Assembly: GCF_007954275.1 (NCBI RefSeq)
Contig: NZ_VOLT01000005.1
Coordinates: 186,001-250,000 of the forward strand
Length of the DNA: 64,000 nt
Reading direction: 5' to 3'
Source: Colwellia demingiae
GTDB taxonomy: Bacteria; Pseudomonadota; Gammaproteobacteria; Enterobacterales; Alteromonadaceae
How positions within the stretch are numbered: the first letter of the stretch is position 1; each line of letters opens with the position of its first letter. Position numbers and translations under genes: made by a program. Under the pieces are notes generated by a model. The model saw only the letters and a list, made by a program, of their open reading frames with translations, ran no database searches and had not been told where the DNA came from. Below, in pieces: positions 44,359-53,263 of this stretch.

Positions 44359-45552
44359 TTATTCAACTGCTCGCGTTACCGCTAAAACACTCGTTACAAG
44401 ATAATCAATATCTTGTTCAGGAATTGAGGCAAGATTAATTCGTCCGTTATTCAAGCCATATACCGCATAGTCAACCCGCAAACTTTCCATTTGCTCTTCT
44501 GTTGCAGGCAACATGGCAAACATGCCCTCTTGAGATAAAATATAGTCAAAATAGTTATCGCCTGAGTGTTGGCGAAAGGCAGCGCAAAGTTTTTTTCTTA
44601 TGCCTTTAATTTTAACATTTATCTGTGCCAGTTCATCTGACCACATTTTTCTCAACTCAGGCGTTTTCAAAATGGTTTTGACAATTTCAGCGCCATTAGA
44701 CGGTGGCACCCAATAAGTGGTTTTACTCATAATGGCGAGTTGAGATTGTGCTTTATCTGCTTCTTCTTGTGCTGGACTTAGAATATAAGCCGCGCCTACT
44801 CTATCACTGTATACACCGAAGTTTTTTGAACAACTTACGCAAAGAGCTAAGCGTTCAACCGTATTGGCGATAGTAAGTAAACCCGCAGCATCTTCATTTA
44901 ATCCATCGGCAAAGCCTTGATAAGCCGTGTCGATTAAGGGCAAGAAGTGAGTTGATTTTGATAGCTGGGCAATTTGCTGCCAGTGTTGCGATGTTAAACG
45001 TAATCCTGACGGGTTATGACAAGAGCCGTGAAGTAACACCACGTCATTTTCGCCTAATTGCTCTAGTGTATTGAACATGCCCTGTTCATCAAGCGTCATG
45101 GTTTTATGGTCAATAAAAGGATATTCCTCATAAGCCAAACCGGCGGCGATAATGGTTGGAATATGATTGGCATACGTTGGATCACTTACCCAAATTTTAG
45201 CATCAGGGTTTGCGATTTTAATTAAATCTAATATGGCGCGTAAACCGCCACTGCCGCCTGCTGTTTGGATGCCACTGACATAGCCATTAACGCTTTGGTT
45301 TGCAAACACCAGATCTTGTAGTAACTGAACGTACTCTAGATCACCTTTTGAGCCGACATAACTTTTATTTCGTCCTGCATTGGCGAGCAGTTGGTCAGCT
45401 TCTTTCACCGCTTTCATTAACAAGGTATTGTCATTGCTATCTTTATAAACACCTACGGTTAAATCAACTTTACAAGGTCTTTCATCTTTAGATGAACGTG
45501 CCATCAAGTCGATAATTTCGTCAGCAGCAGGGTGAGGTATATTGGCAAACAT
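44359..45552 (-). CDS. aromatic/aspartate amino acid aminotransferase
   Basis: PLP-dependent class I aminotransferase (397 aa) of the AspC/TyrB type, transferring amino groups between aspartate or aromatic amino acids and 2-oxoglutarate. The N-terminal MFANIPHPAADEIIDLMARS, VDLTVGVYKD-like text (VDLTVGVYKDSND), HGSCHNPSG and the PLP lysine in SCSKNFGVYSDRVGA are all present. Length matches the family. TyrB versus AspC specificity cannot be settled by eye. The gene is monocistronic. Confidence 0.93.
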   Translation of the reverse strand: MFANIPHPAADEIIDLMARSSKDERPCKVDLTVGVYKDSNDNTLLMKAVKEADQLLANAGRNKSYVGSKGDLEYVQLLQDLVFANQSVNGYVSGIQTAGGSGGLRAILDLIKIANPDAKIWVSDPTYANHIPTIIAAGLAYEEYPFIDHKTMTLDEQGMFNTLEQLGENDVVLLHGSCHNPSGLRLTSQHWQQIAQLSKSTHFLPLIDTAYQGFADGLNEDAAGLLTIANTVERLALCVSCSKNFGVYSDRVGAAYILSPAQEEADKAQSQLAIMSKTTYWVPPSNGAEIVKTILKTPELRKMWSDELAQINVKIKGIRKKLCAAFRQHSGDNYFDYILSQEGMFAMLPATEEQMESLRVDYAVYGLNNGRINLASIPEQDIDYLVTSVLAVTRAVE

Positions 45553-45803
45553 AAGAACTTTTCAACTTTAGGTAAATAAATATCAGGGTAATTTAATACA
45601 GGTAAATCAAATATCTATTCTACCATCTGTTGTTATTTTTGAAACGACAACTTGCCCTATATCCCCATTACTTTTTAAAAACTGGATCCCCGATTAATAC
45701 ACCACGGGGATGACGACCCATAGCCATGTGCACGTTAATTATTACCTACAGCTAAGCTACTCATGCCCTATTATTGCGCTTGTTCGCTTTTTCTCAATAC
45801 AAT

Positions 45804-46709
45804 TTATCGTGTTTGTTGCTTTTTTAATTGTTGATTCATTAAGTATGTTTTCAGCTTTTCTGTTTTTAGTAAGCCAATAATTAGTCCCGTAATAATTAAT
45901 AAACAAGCGAGTGCTTTCACCAGCCCTATTTGCTCTTGGTAAAAAATGGCACTACCCAATAAACCAAAAATAGGCACTAAAAAGGTTAACGGCGCAACGG
46001 TGCTTAATGGGTATTTCACTAATAAGCGATTCCAGACCCAATAGCCAAATAGCGTTACCGGATAAGCTTGAAATAACACAGAGAAAATAACAGAGCCATT
46101 AGCGAGTGAATTTAATGTCAGTAATTGTTCAGACCCACCGTGTAATAAAGCGAGCGAAAATAAAGGTAAAGGCGCAAACAACATGCCCCAGATACTAAAC
46201 GCAAAAACCTCTTTGGTGCCTGCTTTTTTAACAAGAATACTGGTAATACTCCATGATAAAGCGGCGATTAAAATAAACAATAAGCCTAACCCTGTCACTG
46301 AACCATCGGTTACCGATACGCTTAAAGCCAAGCCTAGAATGGCGACAATGCTACCAATCACTTTGATAGGAGCAACGGTTTCTTTAAGCAAGAAGTAGCC
46401 CACTAACAAACTGATAACGACATTCATTTGTAATAGCACAGAAGCCATACCCGCAGAGAGCCCCGCCTGAATTGACCAACTACCCATACCCCAAACACCA
46501 ATGGCAAAAACGAGTCCATAAGCCACTAAATATCGCCATTTTACCTGTGGTCGTTTAACAAAAAATACCGCAGGAAGGACGGCAAAACTAAAACGTAATG
46601 CGGTTAGTAACAAAGGGTCTATTTCACTGACGCCAAGTTTGATCACTGAAAAGTTAAGTCCCCAAATTATCATTACAAAAATGCCGAGTAGTAGATCTCT
46701 ATTGTTCAT
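45804..46709 (-). CDS. EamA-like DMT-family exporter
   Basis: Ten-helix inner-membrane transporter (301 aa) with two EamA repeats, close in style to E. coli EamA: WGLNFSVIKLGVSEIDPLLL at the start, ALRFSFAVLPAVFFVKRPQV next, and WNRLLVKYPLSTVAPLTFLV in the second repeat. E. coli EamA exports O-acetylserine and cysteine metabolites; the substrate here is unproven. It is divergent from a MocR regulator, an arrangement in which the regulator often controls the transporter. It ends with a Lys/Gln-rich cytosolic tail. Confidence 0.9.
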   Translation of the reverse strand: MNNRDLLLGIFVMIIWGLNFSVIKLGVSEIDPLLLTALRFSFAVLPAVFFVKRPQVKWRYLVAYGLVFAIGVWGMGSWSIQAGLSAGMASVLLQMNVVISLLVGYFLLKETVAPIKVIGSIVAILGLALSVSVTDGSVTGLGLLFILIAALSWSITSILVKKAGTKEVFAFSIWGMLFAPLPLFSLALLHGGSEQLLTLNSLANGSVIFSVLFQAYPVTLFGYWVWNRLLVKYPLSTVAPLTFLVPIFGLLGSAIFYQEQIGLVKALACLLIITGLIIGLLKTEKLKTYLMNQQLKKQQTR

Positions 46710-46840
46710 TGTCCGTCCTTTTTAATGCCAGATTTAATGCCAAGTTCAATGGCAAGTGGATAAATCGTTTTCTTATAAGTGCAGCTATTATTGACGAAAA
46801 CAAAAAAGATAACAGATACAATTTATGAAATTAAAAAGAG

Positions 46841-46876
46841 TACAGTTTGTTCTGACTTTGTTATATGGTTACTGTA
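46841..46876. promoter_or_regulatory. candidate MocR operator
   Basis: TACAGT (46841-46846) and ACTGTA (46871-46876) are inverted half-sites separated by 24 nt, in the divergent region between the EamA-like gene and the MocR gene. A further ACTG follows at 46881. Spaced half-sites fit dimeric MocR regulators. Confidence 0.4.
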
Positions 46877-46924
46877 TTTTACTGCCGAAGCATTAGAAAT
46901 AATATTAAAAAGGTAAACAAGTAG

Positions 46925-48427
46925 ATGAGATATATTGATCTTGCTGAAATGTGTATTGCAGATATCAGCAGTGGAAAACTGGTGAAAAATAGCCGCATGC
47001 CATCGTTAAGAAACTTTAGGCAACAGCACTCAATAAGTATGACCACGGCGCTAAACTGTTACCAGCATCTTGAGTCCTTAGGTTGGATAATTGCTAGGCC
47101 ACAATCAGGGTATTTTGTTTGTGGGCAACGAATGGCGAATGAAAAACCTGAACTCGTTGCGTTTAAAAGTATTATGACGGATCCAAAACTTCCTGTTGTT
47201 AAGCCTTCTTATCAGCATAACGATTCATCTGCTTGCGCAGAAAATAGCCCACACGATGCTGCTAGCGAACATTCGATTTATCACCCCATTAATAAAGAAA
47301 ATGTGGGTCCGTTGGGCGTTGCTCGTATTTCTAGCGATTTTATCCCGCTAGATAAGTTACAAAATAGTTTTCGTCGGGCACTAAAAAGACAAGGCAGTAA
47401 TATTAGTTTTTATCCCGACATTCAGGGAGAAAAAATACTGAGAGATACACTGAGTAGCCACTTTAAAAGTTATGACTTTCATATACCCAGCGATGAGTTT
47501 TTAATCACAAATGGCTGTATGGATTCAATTCAAACGGCAATAGAAATATGCACTGACATTGGTGATGCTGTCGCTATAAGTTCACCTTGTTTTAATGGTT
47601 TATTAGACATGTTAGCGGCACTTGGCCGCAAAGTTGTCGAAATTCCGTCAACTGAGCAAGGCATTGACCTTGTCCAACTTGAACAACACATGAAAAGTAA
47701 TCAGATTAAAGCGGGCTTGTTTTGTACTTCGCATATGAATCCTCAAGGTATTTCTATGACCGCATTACAGAAGCAGCACTTGGTTAACCTTGCGCAAACC
47801 TACAAAATTCCGATTATAGAAGATGATGTTTATATTGAATTAGCGCACGGTAAAGTCATGCCCTTACCTGCCAAACATTGGGATAAACAGGGCTATATTT
47901 TATGGTGTGGTTCAGTATCAAAAACCATTGCCGCAGGCTATCGACTAGGCTGGTGCTGGCCGGGTCGTTATATAGCGCAATATTTACAAAAGCGTAAGTA
48001 TTGTAATCAAGGAGTTTCTTCTCCGGTGCAACTTGGTCTAGCTGATTTTATAAGTAATGGTGATTATGCAAAACATCTAAAAAAATTGCGTGTCGCGATA
48101 CAACAGCGCACATTGAGTTATCAGCGTTACTTAACACAAAACTTACCTGCTGCCAGTAAAATCAGTGATCCTTCCGGTGGTTTTGTTTTATGGATTCAAG
48201 TACCTAATTTAAATGGCCGTAAACTGCTTGAGCAAGCGCATGAATATAGTATTGATATTCGCATTGGTGAGCAGTTTAGTACCCGTGATTTGTATCAAGA
48301 CTACTTTAGAGTAAACACAGGTTTTATGATAACTGAGAGTCATGACACAGACTCTCAAGCAGAGGTAGATAAACAACTTAACAAGCTAATGTCTTTGGTT
48401 AAAATAGCTAGCTCAGAGAGGATTTAA
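46925..48427 (+). CDS. MocR-family regulator (GntR HTH + aminotransferase fold)
   Basis: Transcription factor (500 aa) with an N-terminal GntR winged helix (1-75, [20 protein letters not shown] then [20 protein letters not shown]) joined by a linker to a class I aminotransferase-fold domain (about 115-490). The PLP-binding lysine is in [17 protein letters not shown], and EDDVYIELA provides the cofactor aspartate region. MocR proteins sense amino-acid or vitamin metabolites through PLP. Here the divergent EamA-like exporter is the likely target. It ends by overlapping the convergent hydrolase stop by 4 nt. Confidence 0.92.
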   Translation: MRYIDLAEMCIADISSGKLVKNSRMPSLRNFRQQHSISMTTALNCYQHLESLGWIIARPQSGYFVCGQRMANEKPELVAFKSIMTDPKLPVVKPSYQHNDSSACAENSPHDAASEHSIYHPINKENVGPLGVARISSDFIPLDKLQNSFRRALKRQGSNISFYPDIQGEKILRDTLSSHFKSYDFHIPSDEFLITNGCMDSIQTAIEICTDIGDAVAISSPCFNGLLDMLAALGRKVVEIPSTEQGIDLVQLEQHMKSNQIKAGLFCTSHMNPQGISMTALQKQHLVNLAQTYKIPIIEDDVYIELAHGKVMPLPAKHWDKQGYILWCGSVSKTIAAGYRLGWCWPGRYIAQYLQKRKYCNQGVSSPVQLGLADFISNGDYAKHLKKLRVAIQQRTLSYQRYLTQNLPAASKISDPSGGFVLWIQVPNLNGRKLLEQAHEYSIDIRIGEQFSTRDLYQDYFRVNTGFMITESHDTDSQAEVDKQLNKLMSLVKIASSERI

Positions 48428-49179
48428 GGCGATGGAATATAACGACTCGCCCACCCTGAAATTGTTTGAGCGACATATTCACTATCGATTGCTTTTGATA
48501 AAAGGTGATCCGCGGTGTCTAGGCTAACGAAACTTTTAGGGTGTTTTGCAGCCTTGTAAATTTTCTCTGCATCGGAAATATCTACGGTTAAATCTATCGG
48601 TGAATGTAATACCAATAAAGCTTTATTAATATGCTGTATATGTTCTGTCGTTTGATTACGTAAATCATCCAAAAACTGTTTCTTAATGGTAAATTCACGT
48701 GAGCCTAAACTAACTTTCGCCGAGCCACTTTGCTCTATTTTTTCCAGGTGTGCATCAAAGTTATGTATGACATGACTTGCTTCATACGGGGCACCAATGG
48801 TCACTACACCTTTGACTTTAGGAAGTTGTGAAGCCATAGCTAAAACAGCTGCGCCGCCAAGACTGTGACCTATTAAAAGTTGAGGGGCCTCATAATTCTG
48901 TTCAAGAAAATATGCAGCTGATAGTAAATCTTCAGTATTAGATGAGAAATTAGTATTAGCGAAATCACCGTCACTATTCCCTAAGCCAGTGAAGTCAAAT
49001 CGAAACACAGCAAAACCATGTTTCACCAAAAATCGACTAATTCTTGATGCTGCAGCCACATCTTTACCACAGGTAAAGCAATGAGCAAACAAAACATAGG
49101 CTCGTATTTCTTGTTCTGGCGTTTCTAACAAACCCGCTAGATATTGATCTTGGCTAGGAAACTCAACTTTAGTTCTCAT
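48424..49179 (-). CDS. alpha/beta hydrolase (OsmC-associated type)
   Basis: Serine hydrolase (251 aa) with nucleophile elbow GHSLGG, oxyanion region [10 protein letters not shown] near the start, and catalytic Asp and His in [15 protein letters not shown] and DTADHLLS. The sequence resembles the hydrolase half of proteins that in some bacteria are fused to OsmC (organic-peroxide reductase), e.g. [20 protein letters not shown]. The substrate is unknown. It is the last gene of a minus-strand run that begins with the YHS gene and includes thioredoxin and DoxX, suggesting a role in redox stress. Confidence 0.85.
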   Translation of the reverse strand: MRTKVEFPSQDQYLAGLLETPEQEIRAYVLFAHCFTCGKDVAAASRISRFLVKHGFAVFRFDFTGLGNSDGDFANTNFSSNTEDLLSAAYFLEQNYEAPQLLIGHSLGGAAVLAMASQLPKVKGVVTIGAPYEASHVIHNFDAHLEKIEQSGSAKVSLGSREFTIKKQFLDDLRNQTTEHIQHINKALLVLHSPIDLTVDISDAEKIYKAAKHPKSFVSLDTADHLLSKAIDSEYVAQTISGWASRYIPSP

Positions 49180-49246
49180 TAATTAATTCCTCAGTTTACT
49201 ATTAACCTTGCTTATACAAAGACATATAAATTAACTATAAAAAGTG

Positions 49247-49717
49247 TTAATTTTTGGCGTTAAAGAGCTGTATTTCAACCAGACGGTCTAGCGCTAAACG
49301 TCCGCCATTAAAAATGACAACTTGTGCTAATAAAACGCCCCATAAGACATGTTCGGCATAAGCTACAGGGGCAATTTCCTCTAAACTTATCACGGCAACA
49401 ATATTAACAAAGAATAAACCTAAGGCTGAAAAACGACTTGCTAAGCCTGCCATCAATAACAATGGCAACACAATTTCTGCAGCTGTTCCTAAATAAGCAG
49501 CTAACTCAAACGGCAATACAGGTACTTGATATTCATATTCAAATAACAATAACGTACTTTCCCAGTCTCTTAATTTAGTCAATCCTGATGAGAAAAATGC
49601 CCAACCTACATAAAAACGTGCAGCTAATAATGCAACAGGCTCTAACAGACTTATTTTACCTGCGACATTACGGTAAAAGTGGCTAAGTGATAACAATAAA
49701 TTTTTTAAGGTATGCAT
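49247..49717 (-). CDS. DoxX-family membrane protein
   Basis: Four-helix inner-membrane protein (156 aa) of the DoxX family: LAARFYVGWAFFSSGLTKLR, followed by VPVLPFELAAYLGTAAEIVL and later helices. DoxX proteins are linked to membrane redox chemistry (thiosulfate:quinone oxidoreductase, detoxification complexes). It lies between the thioredoxin and hydrolase genes on the same strand (93 and 67 nt gaps). An interaction with the thioredoxin is plausible but inferred from position only. Confidence 0.9.
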   Translation of the reverse strand: MHTLKNLLLSLSHFYRNVAGKISLLEPVALLAARFYVGWAFFSSGLTKLRDWESTLLLFEYEYQVPVLPFELAAYLGTAAEIVLPLLLMAGLASRFSALGLFFVNIVAVISLEEIAPVAYAEHVLWGVLLAQVVIFNGGRLALDRLVEIQLFNAKN

Positions 49718-49810
49718 AGTTATTTATCTTTAAAAGTAAAAATTAAGTGATGGTTAATGTTGCACTGATTAATAGTTTATTATTCAGTGCCGCATTGTAT
49801 AAAATGAGAA

Positions 49811-50125
49811 TTAGGCAAGTTTATCTAACCATTGCATCATTTGTTGTGGTGGCAACCCACCAACACGCTGATCAATAATTTCATTATTTTTCACTAACAT
49901 CAGCGTTGGTACACTGCGTATACCATAATCTGCAGCAACATTTGCCATATTATCAATATCAATTTTAATCGTGTTAAATCGACCATTCATCAGCCCAGAA
50001 ACGTCTTCAACTATGGGTGACATTGATTTACAAGGCCCACACCACGAAGCAGTAAAATATAACAGTGAATATTGATGCTGAGATAATAGATCATCTATTG
50101 AGTCTGCTGATGTTAGTTGTTTCAT
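49811..50125 (-). CDS. thioredoxin-like protein
   Basis: Cytosolic thioredoxin fold (104 aa) with active site WCGPC in YFTASWCGPCKSMSPIVEDV and the cis-proline in YGIRSVPTLML. Length is normal for thioredoxin. It has no signal peptide. It follows the YHS-domain gene by 24 nt and precedes DoxX, so it is the redox member of this cluster rather than the housekeeping TrxA, which is normally monocistronic. The first residues (MKQLTSADSIDDLLSQHQYS) differ from TrxA. Confidence 0.92.
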   Translation of the reverse strand: MKQLTSADSIDDLLSQHQYSLLYFTASWCGPCKSMSPIVEDVSGLMNGRFNTIKIDIDNMANVAADYGIRSVPTLMLVKNNEIIDQRVGGLPPQQMMQWLDKLA

Positions 50126-50149
50126 AATAAAACCTTATTTAAGTGGATA

Positions 50150-50635
50150 TTAATCGTAAACTTTTTCAATTTGCTCTTCGGTTAACCCTTTAATATCAAC
50201 CCAATTAATTTGAGCTGTTTCGATGTAACCTGGAATGTCAGTTACCCATTTCTTTTGTACGTCTTTATTTAGGTTTAGGTATAATTTGTCGCCACGGATA
50301 TGCCAAGCAGTAGGGTCAGTATCGAATTTCTTATTCATCGTTACGCCAAAGGCACAGAAACCACCATACTGTGGTGCGTATTTACTTGGCTCAGATTGAA
50401 AAAGGTCACGATTATTAGCCGTTGAAAACTGATAAATAGCGCCGTTGTAAGCTGCTGTAAATTTATCAGAACCTTTCGTTGGTTCGCCTTTTGTAAAGTA
50501 AGATACGGTGTCATAGCCTTTAATGGCTAAATCATTGCCATTTGCATTTACTTCAATGTTCGCCGCAAAACTTAAGCTGCTAACTAATAAGGCAGAAGTT
50601 GCGAAAGTAGATTTTATCATTGTTGAAAGTTTCAT
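50150..50635 (-). CDS. exported YHS-domain protein
   Basis: Periplasmic protein (161 aa) with signal peptide (1-24, ...SLSFAAN) and a YHS domain: DLAIKGYDTVSYFTKGEPTK, a typical YGGFCAFGV cysteine segment and a final WHIRGDKLYLNLNKD. YHS domains bind metal ions and often accompany metal or redox stress proteins. I chose ATG 50635 because GGAG lies just upstream; the frame's earlier TTG is inside that site. It is the first gene of the cluster, divergent from the RclR-like regulator, which therefore probably controls it. Confidence 0.88.
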   Translation of the reverse strand: MKLSTMIKSTFATSALLVSSLSFAANIEVNANGNDLAIKGYDTVSYFTKGEPTKGSDKFTAAYNGAIYQFSTANNRDLFQSEPSKYAPQYGGFCAFGVTMNKKFDTDPTAWHIRGDKLYLNLNKDVQKKWVTDIPGYIETAQINWVDIKGLTEEQIEKVYD

Positions 50636-50767
50636 TTTTTGCTCCAATATTTAATTAATAAGGATGTTTTCCTTGGTTGATAATATAGGTCTTTCAATTA
50701 CCTAAAAGGAATGACATAGTCCTAACTTTGAACCCAATCGTCCAGAATAGTCATAAAGAGAGATAAA

Positions 50768-51589
50768 ATGGATAAACTTTCAGCCATCTTGCAACGCTTT
50801 TCGATGAATACAGAGGTTTTCTTTACCGGAAACTTGTGTGGTATTAGCAATTTTAATAAAGAGCCAAATCGAGGACACTTGCACTTACTTCTCAGTGGAG
50901 AGTTAACGCTGATTGATGAAGAGGGTAAATCTCGGATGGTTAGTGAACCGACCGTGTTATTTTTTCCAACACCTCATGCGCATCGTATTATTGGTAATGA
51001 GGAAAATCCCCCTGAATTGGTTTGCGCCAACATCATTTATAACGAAAGTTCCTCTAATCCAATTGCTAATGCTCTGCCTCCGATGATGTCCTTTAAACTT
51101 AGCGACGATGAAAGGTTGAAACAAACTGCAGACTGGTTATTCGAAGAAGCCTTTAACGAACGATGTGGAAAGCTACCCATGATTAATTCGTTAACCAATA
51201 TGTTTCTTATTCATGTACTTCGTCATGTACTGGATAACAATATTATGCAGCATGGTTTACTCGCTGGTTTAGCTCATCCTCAAGTATCTATTGTTTTACT
51301 CGCTATTCATGAAGCACCAGAGAAACAGTGGGGATTAGAAGAAATGGCTGAACTTGCCATAATGTCACGATCAAAATTTGCAGATATATTTAAACGTACC
51401 GTTGGTCAAAGCCCTGGAGATTATTTAATTGATTGGCGTATCATTGTGGCTAAAGGTTTATTAAAGAAAAATAAGCCTGTGGCATTAGTTGCCAATGCCG
51501 TTGGTTATGAAAACGGATCGGCACTCGCACGAGTATTTAGAAAAAAACTGGGGATATCACCTAAACAGTGGGTTGAACAAACGCGCTAA
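50768..51589 (+). CDS. AraC-family regulator, RclR-like (redox-sensing)
   Basis: Transcription activator (273 aa) with an N-terminal cupin-type sensor and a C-terminal AraC double HTH (LEEMAELAIMSRSKFADIFK, then VALVANAVGYENGSALARVF). The N-terminal MDKLSAILQ, the HRII region after FFPTPHA, and two cysteines, Cys24 and Cys86, align by eye with E. coli RclR, which senses hypochlorous acid through Cys21 and Cys89. It is divergent from the YHS/thioredoxin/DoxX/hydrolase genes. I infer that oxidants, possibly reactive chlorine, switch on that cluster. Confidence 0.85.
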   Translation: MDKLSAILQRFSMNTEVFFTGNLCGISNFNKEPNRGHLHLLLSGELTLIDEEGKSRMVSEPTVLFFPTPHAHRIIGNEENPPELVCANIIYNESSSNPIANALPPMMSFKLSDDERLKQTADWLFEEAFNERCGKLPMINSLTNMFLIHVLRHVLDNNIMQHGLLAGLAHPQVSIVLLAIHEAPEKQWGLEEMAELAIMSRSKFADIFKRTVGQSPGDYLIDWRIIVAKGLLKKNKPVALVANAVGYENGSALARVFRKKLGISPKQWVEQTR

Positions 51590-51880
51590 GTTGATTTCGC
51601 TTTGTGGTTGGATTAAACCTTATTAACGCAGCCAACCCTTAAGTTTTATAACGTTCAAGCCTAATTTCGTTCTTCTTTTCTATCACTGTCAAGTAATGAT
51701 AAGCGCTTGTAGCCATTACTCAAATGTCCTGAAATGAGCACTTTCAAATAGAACAAGTACATCCCCTTAAGTTTACCTTTTCAATAAAAACATAATGACT
51801 ACTGACACCATGCTGTCAGTAGCACAGTGCTATTGTTCTTTTATCGCAATCAACCCGATTACGAATTAAAGGAATACAAT

Positions 51881-52264
51881 ATGTTAGAACATGCACCATT
51901 AGTCTGGGCCGAGATATCTGTTACTGATATGAACCGAGCAGTTGCCTTTTATCAAACGCATTTTGCGGTAACATTTAAGCAGGAAGTAATGAATGACATG
52001 GAAATGTCTATTGCTGAAACGGCCAATGTAGGTGACCCAAGTTTTGCCCTGTTAAAACACGATATGATGGTGCCAAGCCGAGATGGCAGTACCGTATATT
52101 TACATCTTAGTTTGACGTTAAATGACAAAGTGAATGAGATTAAAGCAGCAGGTGTTGAAATTTTATTACCACCGATGCCTATTAAAGATGGCGAATGTGG
52201 TTACATTGCTATTTTTGTAGATAGCGAAGGAAATAAAGTTGGGTTGTGGTCTCAAAGTCTGTAA
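51881..52264 (+). CDS. VOC-family (glyoxalase/dioxygenase-like) protein
   Basis: Small cytosolic protein of the vicinal oxygen chelate fold (127 aa). LEHAPLVWAEISVTDMNRAV and FYQTHFAVTF mark the first betaalphabetabetabeta unit; YLHLSLTLNDKVNEIKAAGV and GYIAIFVDSEGNKVGLWS the second. Glyoxalase-type metal ligands are only partly evident, so enzymatic activity is uncertain. I chose ATG 51881, preceded by AAAGGA; the frame is open from 51827. It is followed by a YafY-type regulator, a pairing commonly seen in proteobacteria. Confidence 0.88.
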   Translation: MLEHAPLVWAEISVTDMNRAVAFYQTHFAVTFKQEVMNDMEMSIAETANVGDPSFALLKHDMMVPSRDGSTVYLHLSLTLNDKVNEIKAAGVEILLPPMPIKDGECGYIAIFVDSEGNKVGLWSQSL

Positions 52265-52381
52265 TTATATATTTATTTACTTATATTGAGGGTTCATCAA
52301 GATGTCTGACTCAACAACAAGATCACAAACTTAATGAAACTGGTATAACTAAAATACACTCTTACCTGTATATAAAAATAA

Positions 52382-52432
52382 TACATATACCCAAATCACT
52401 TGAAGATGCGTGTTTCAGGTAGCTTGGGGATA
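52382..52432. repeat. dispersed palindromic repeat, copy B
   Basis: ATATACCCAAATCACTTGAA, a GATGCGTGT core, then TTCAGGTAGCTTGGGGATAA: imperfect inverted arms of about 20 nt, 56 nt before the YafY-type gene. Confidence 0.7.
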
Positions 52433-52487
52433 AGCCCAGTTCAATGCTGGGTTTATGACTTATACCAATTGAAGTAATGGGATAATA

Positions 52488-53168
52488 ATGCGTCGTGCAG
52501 ACAGACTTTTTCAAATTATTCAGTTGTTAAAGAATCGCCGTTTAACTACCGCGAGTTTATTAGCTGAAGTACTCGAGGTGTCTACAAGAACTATTTATCG
52601 AGATATTCAAGATCTTATTGCTAATGGTATTCCTGTAGAAGGTGAAGCCGGTGTAGGGTACTTATTACGTCGTGAAGTAGACGTACCGCCACTTATGTTT
52701 AACGAGTCAGAACTTGAAGCGATTCAAGTAGGCATGAGAATGGTAGAAGCTTGGGGAGGCAGCGAACTCGCCAGTGCAGCAAAACAAGCAATGATTAAAA
52801 TATCTGCGGTATTACCTGAAAGACTGCAAACCTTTAACTCATTAATGTTTGCACCTAAGTTTCATGCCAAATCAAATGAATTTCAACATCTAGACCTTTT
52901 ACGTAAAGCGGCCACGGATAGACAATACCTTCAAATGGATTATGAAGACGCTAAACACGCACAAACCAGTAGAGAAGTACGCCCACTCGCTATCCATTTA
53001 TGGAGAGGCTGTTGGACACTATTAACCTGGTGTGAACTTAGGAATGACTTTCGGAATTTTCGTATCGATAGGATAGTATTGATTAGCCTCACACCACGAT
53101 TTTTTCCTGTGGTGGACGGTGAAGAACTCGATGACTTCATCAAGGAAATGCAGAGAAAATATGGATAA
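52488..53168 (+). CDS. YafY/DeoR-type HTH regulator with WYL domain
   Basis: Transcription factor (226 aa) with an N-terminal helix-turn-helix (1-55, LFQIIQLLKNRRLTTASLLA then EVLEVSTRTIYRDIQDLIAN) and a C-terminal WYL domain (about 135-220). In the WYL domain RGCWTLLTWCELRNDFRNFR corresponds to the ligand or nucleic-acid sensing core. WYL proteins respond to nucleotides or DNA ends in some systems. The VOC gene just upstream is the likely partner. The gene is bracketed by two copies of the same palindromic repeat. Confidence 0.9.
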   Translation: MRRADRLFQIIQLLKNRRLTTASLLAEVLEVSTRTIYRDIQDLIANGIPVEGEAGVGYLLRREVDVPPLMFNESELEAIQVGMRMVEAWGGSELASAAKQAMIKISAVLPERLQTFNSLMFAPKFHAKSNEFQHLDLLRKAATDRQYLQMDYEDAKHAQTSREVRPLAIHLWRGCWTLLTWCELRNDFRNFRIDRIVLISLTPRFFPVVDGEELDDFIKEMQRKYG

Positions 53169-53206
53169 ATATCATCTCAACTCTCCTTGATTCGAAGCAA
53201 ACAAGG

Positions 53207-53258
53207 ACTTATACCCAAGTAAGTTGAATCATGCATCTTCAAATTACTTGTGTATAAA
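53207..53258. repeat. dispersed palindromic repeat, copy C
   Basis: TTATACCCAAGTAAGTTGAA and TTCAAATTACTTGTGTATAA form 20-nt arms with two mismatches around a TCATGCATC core, 39 nt after the YafY-type stop and just before the convergent helicase gene. It can form a hairpin and could terminate transcription from both sides. Confidence 0.75.
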
Positions 53259-53263
53259 CAGTA

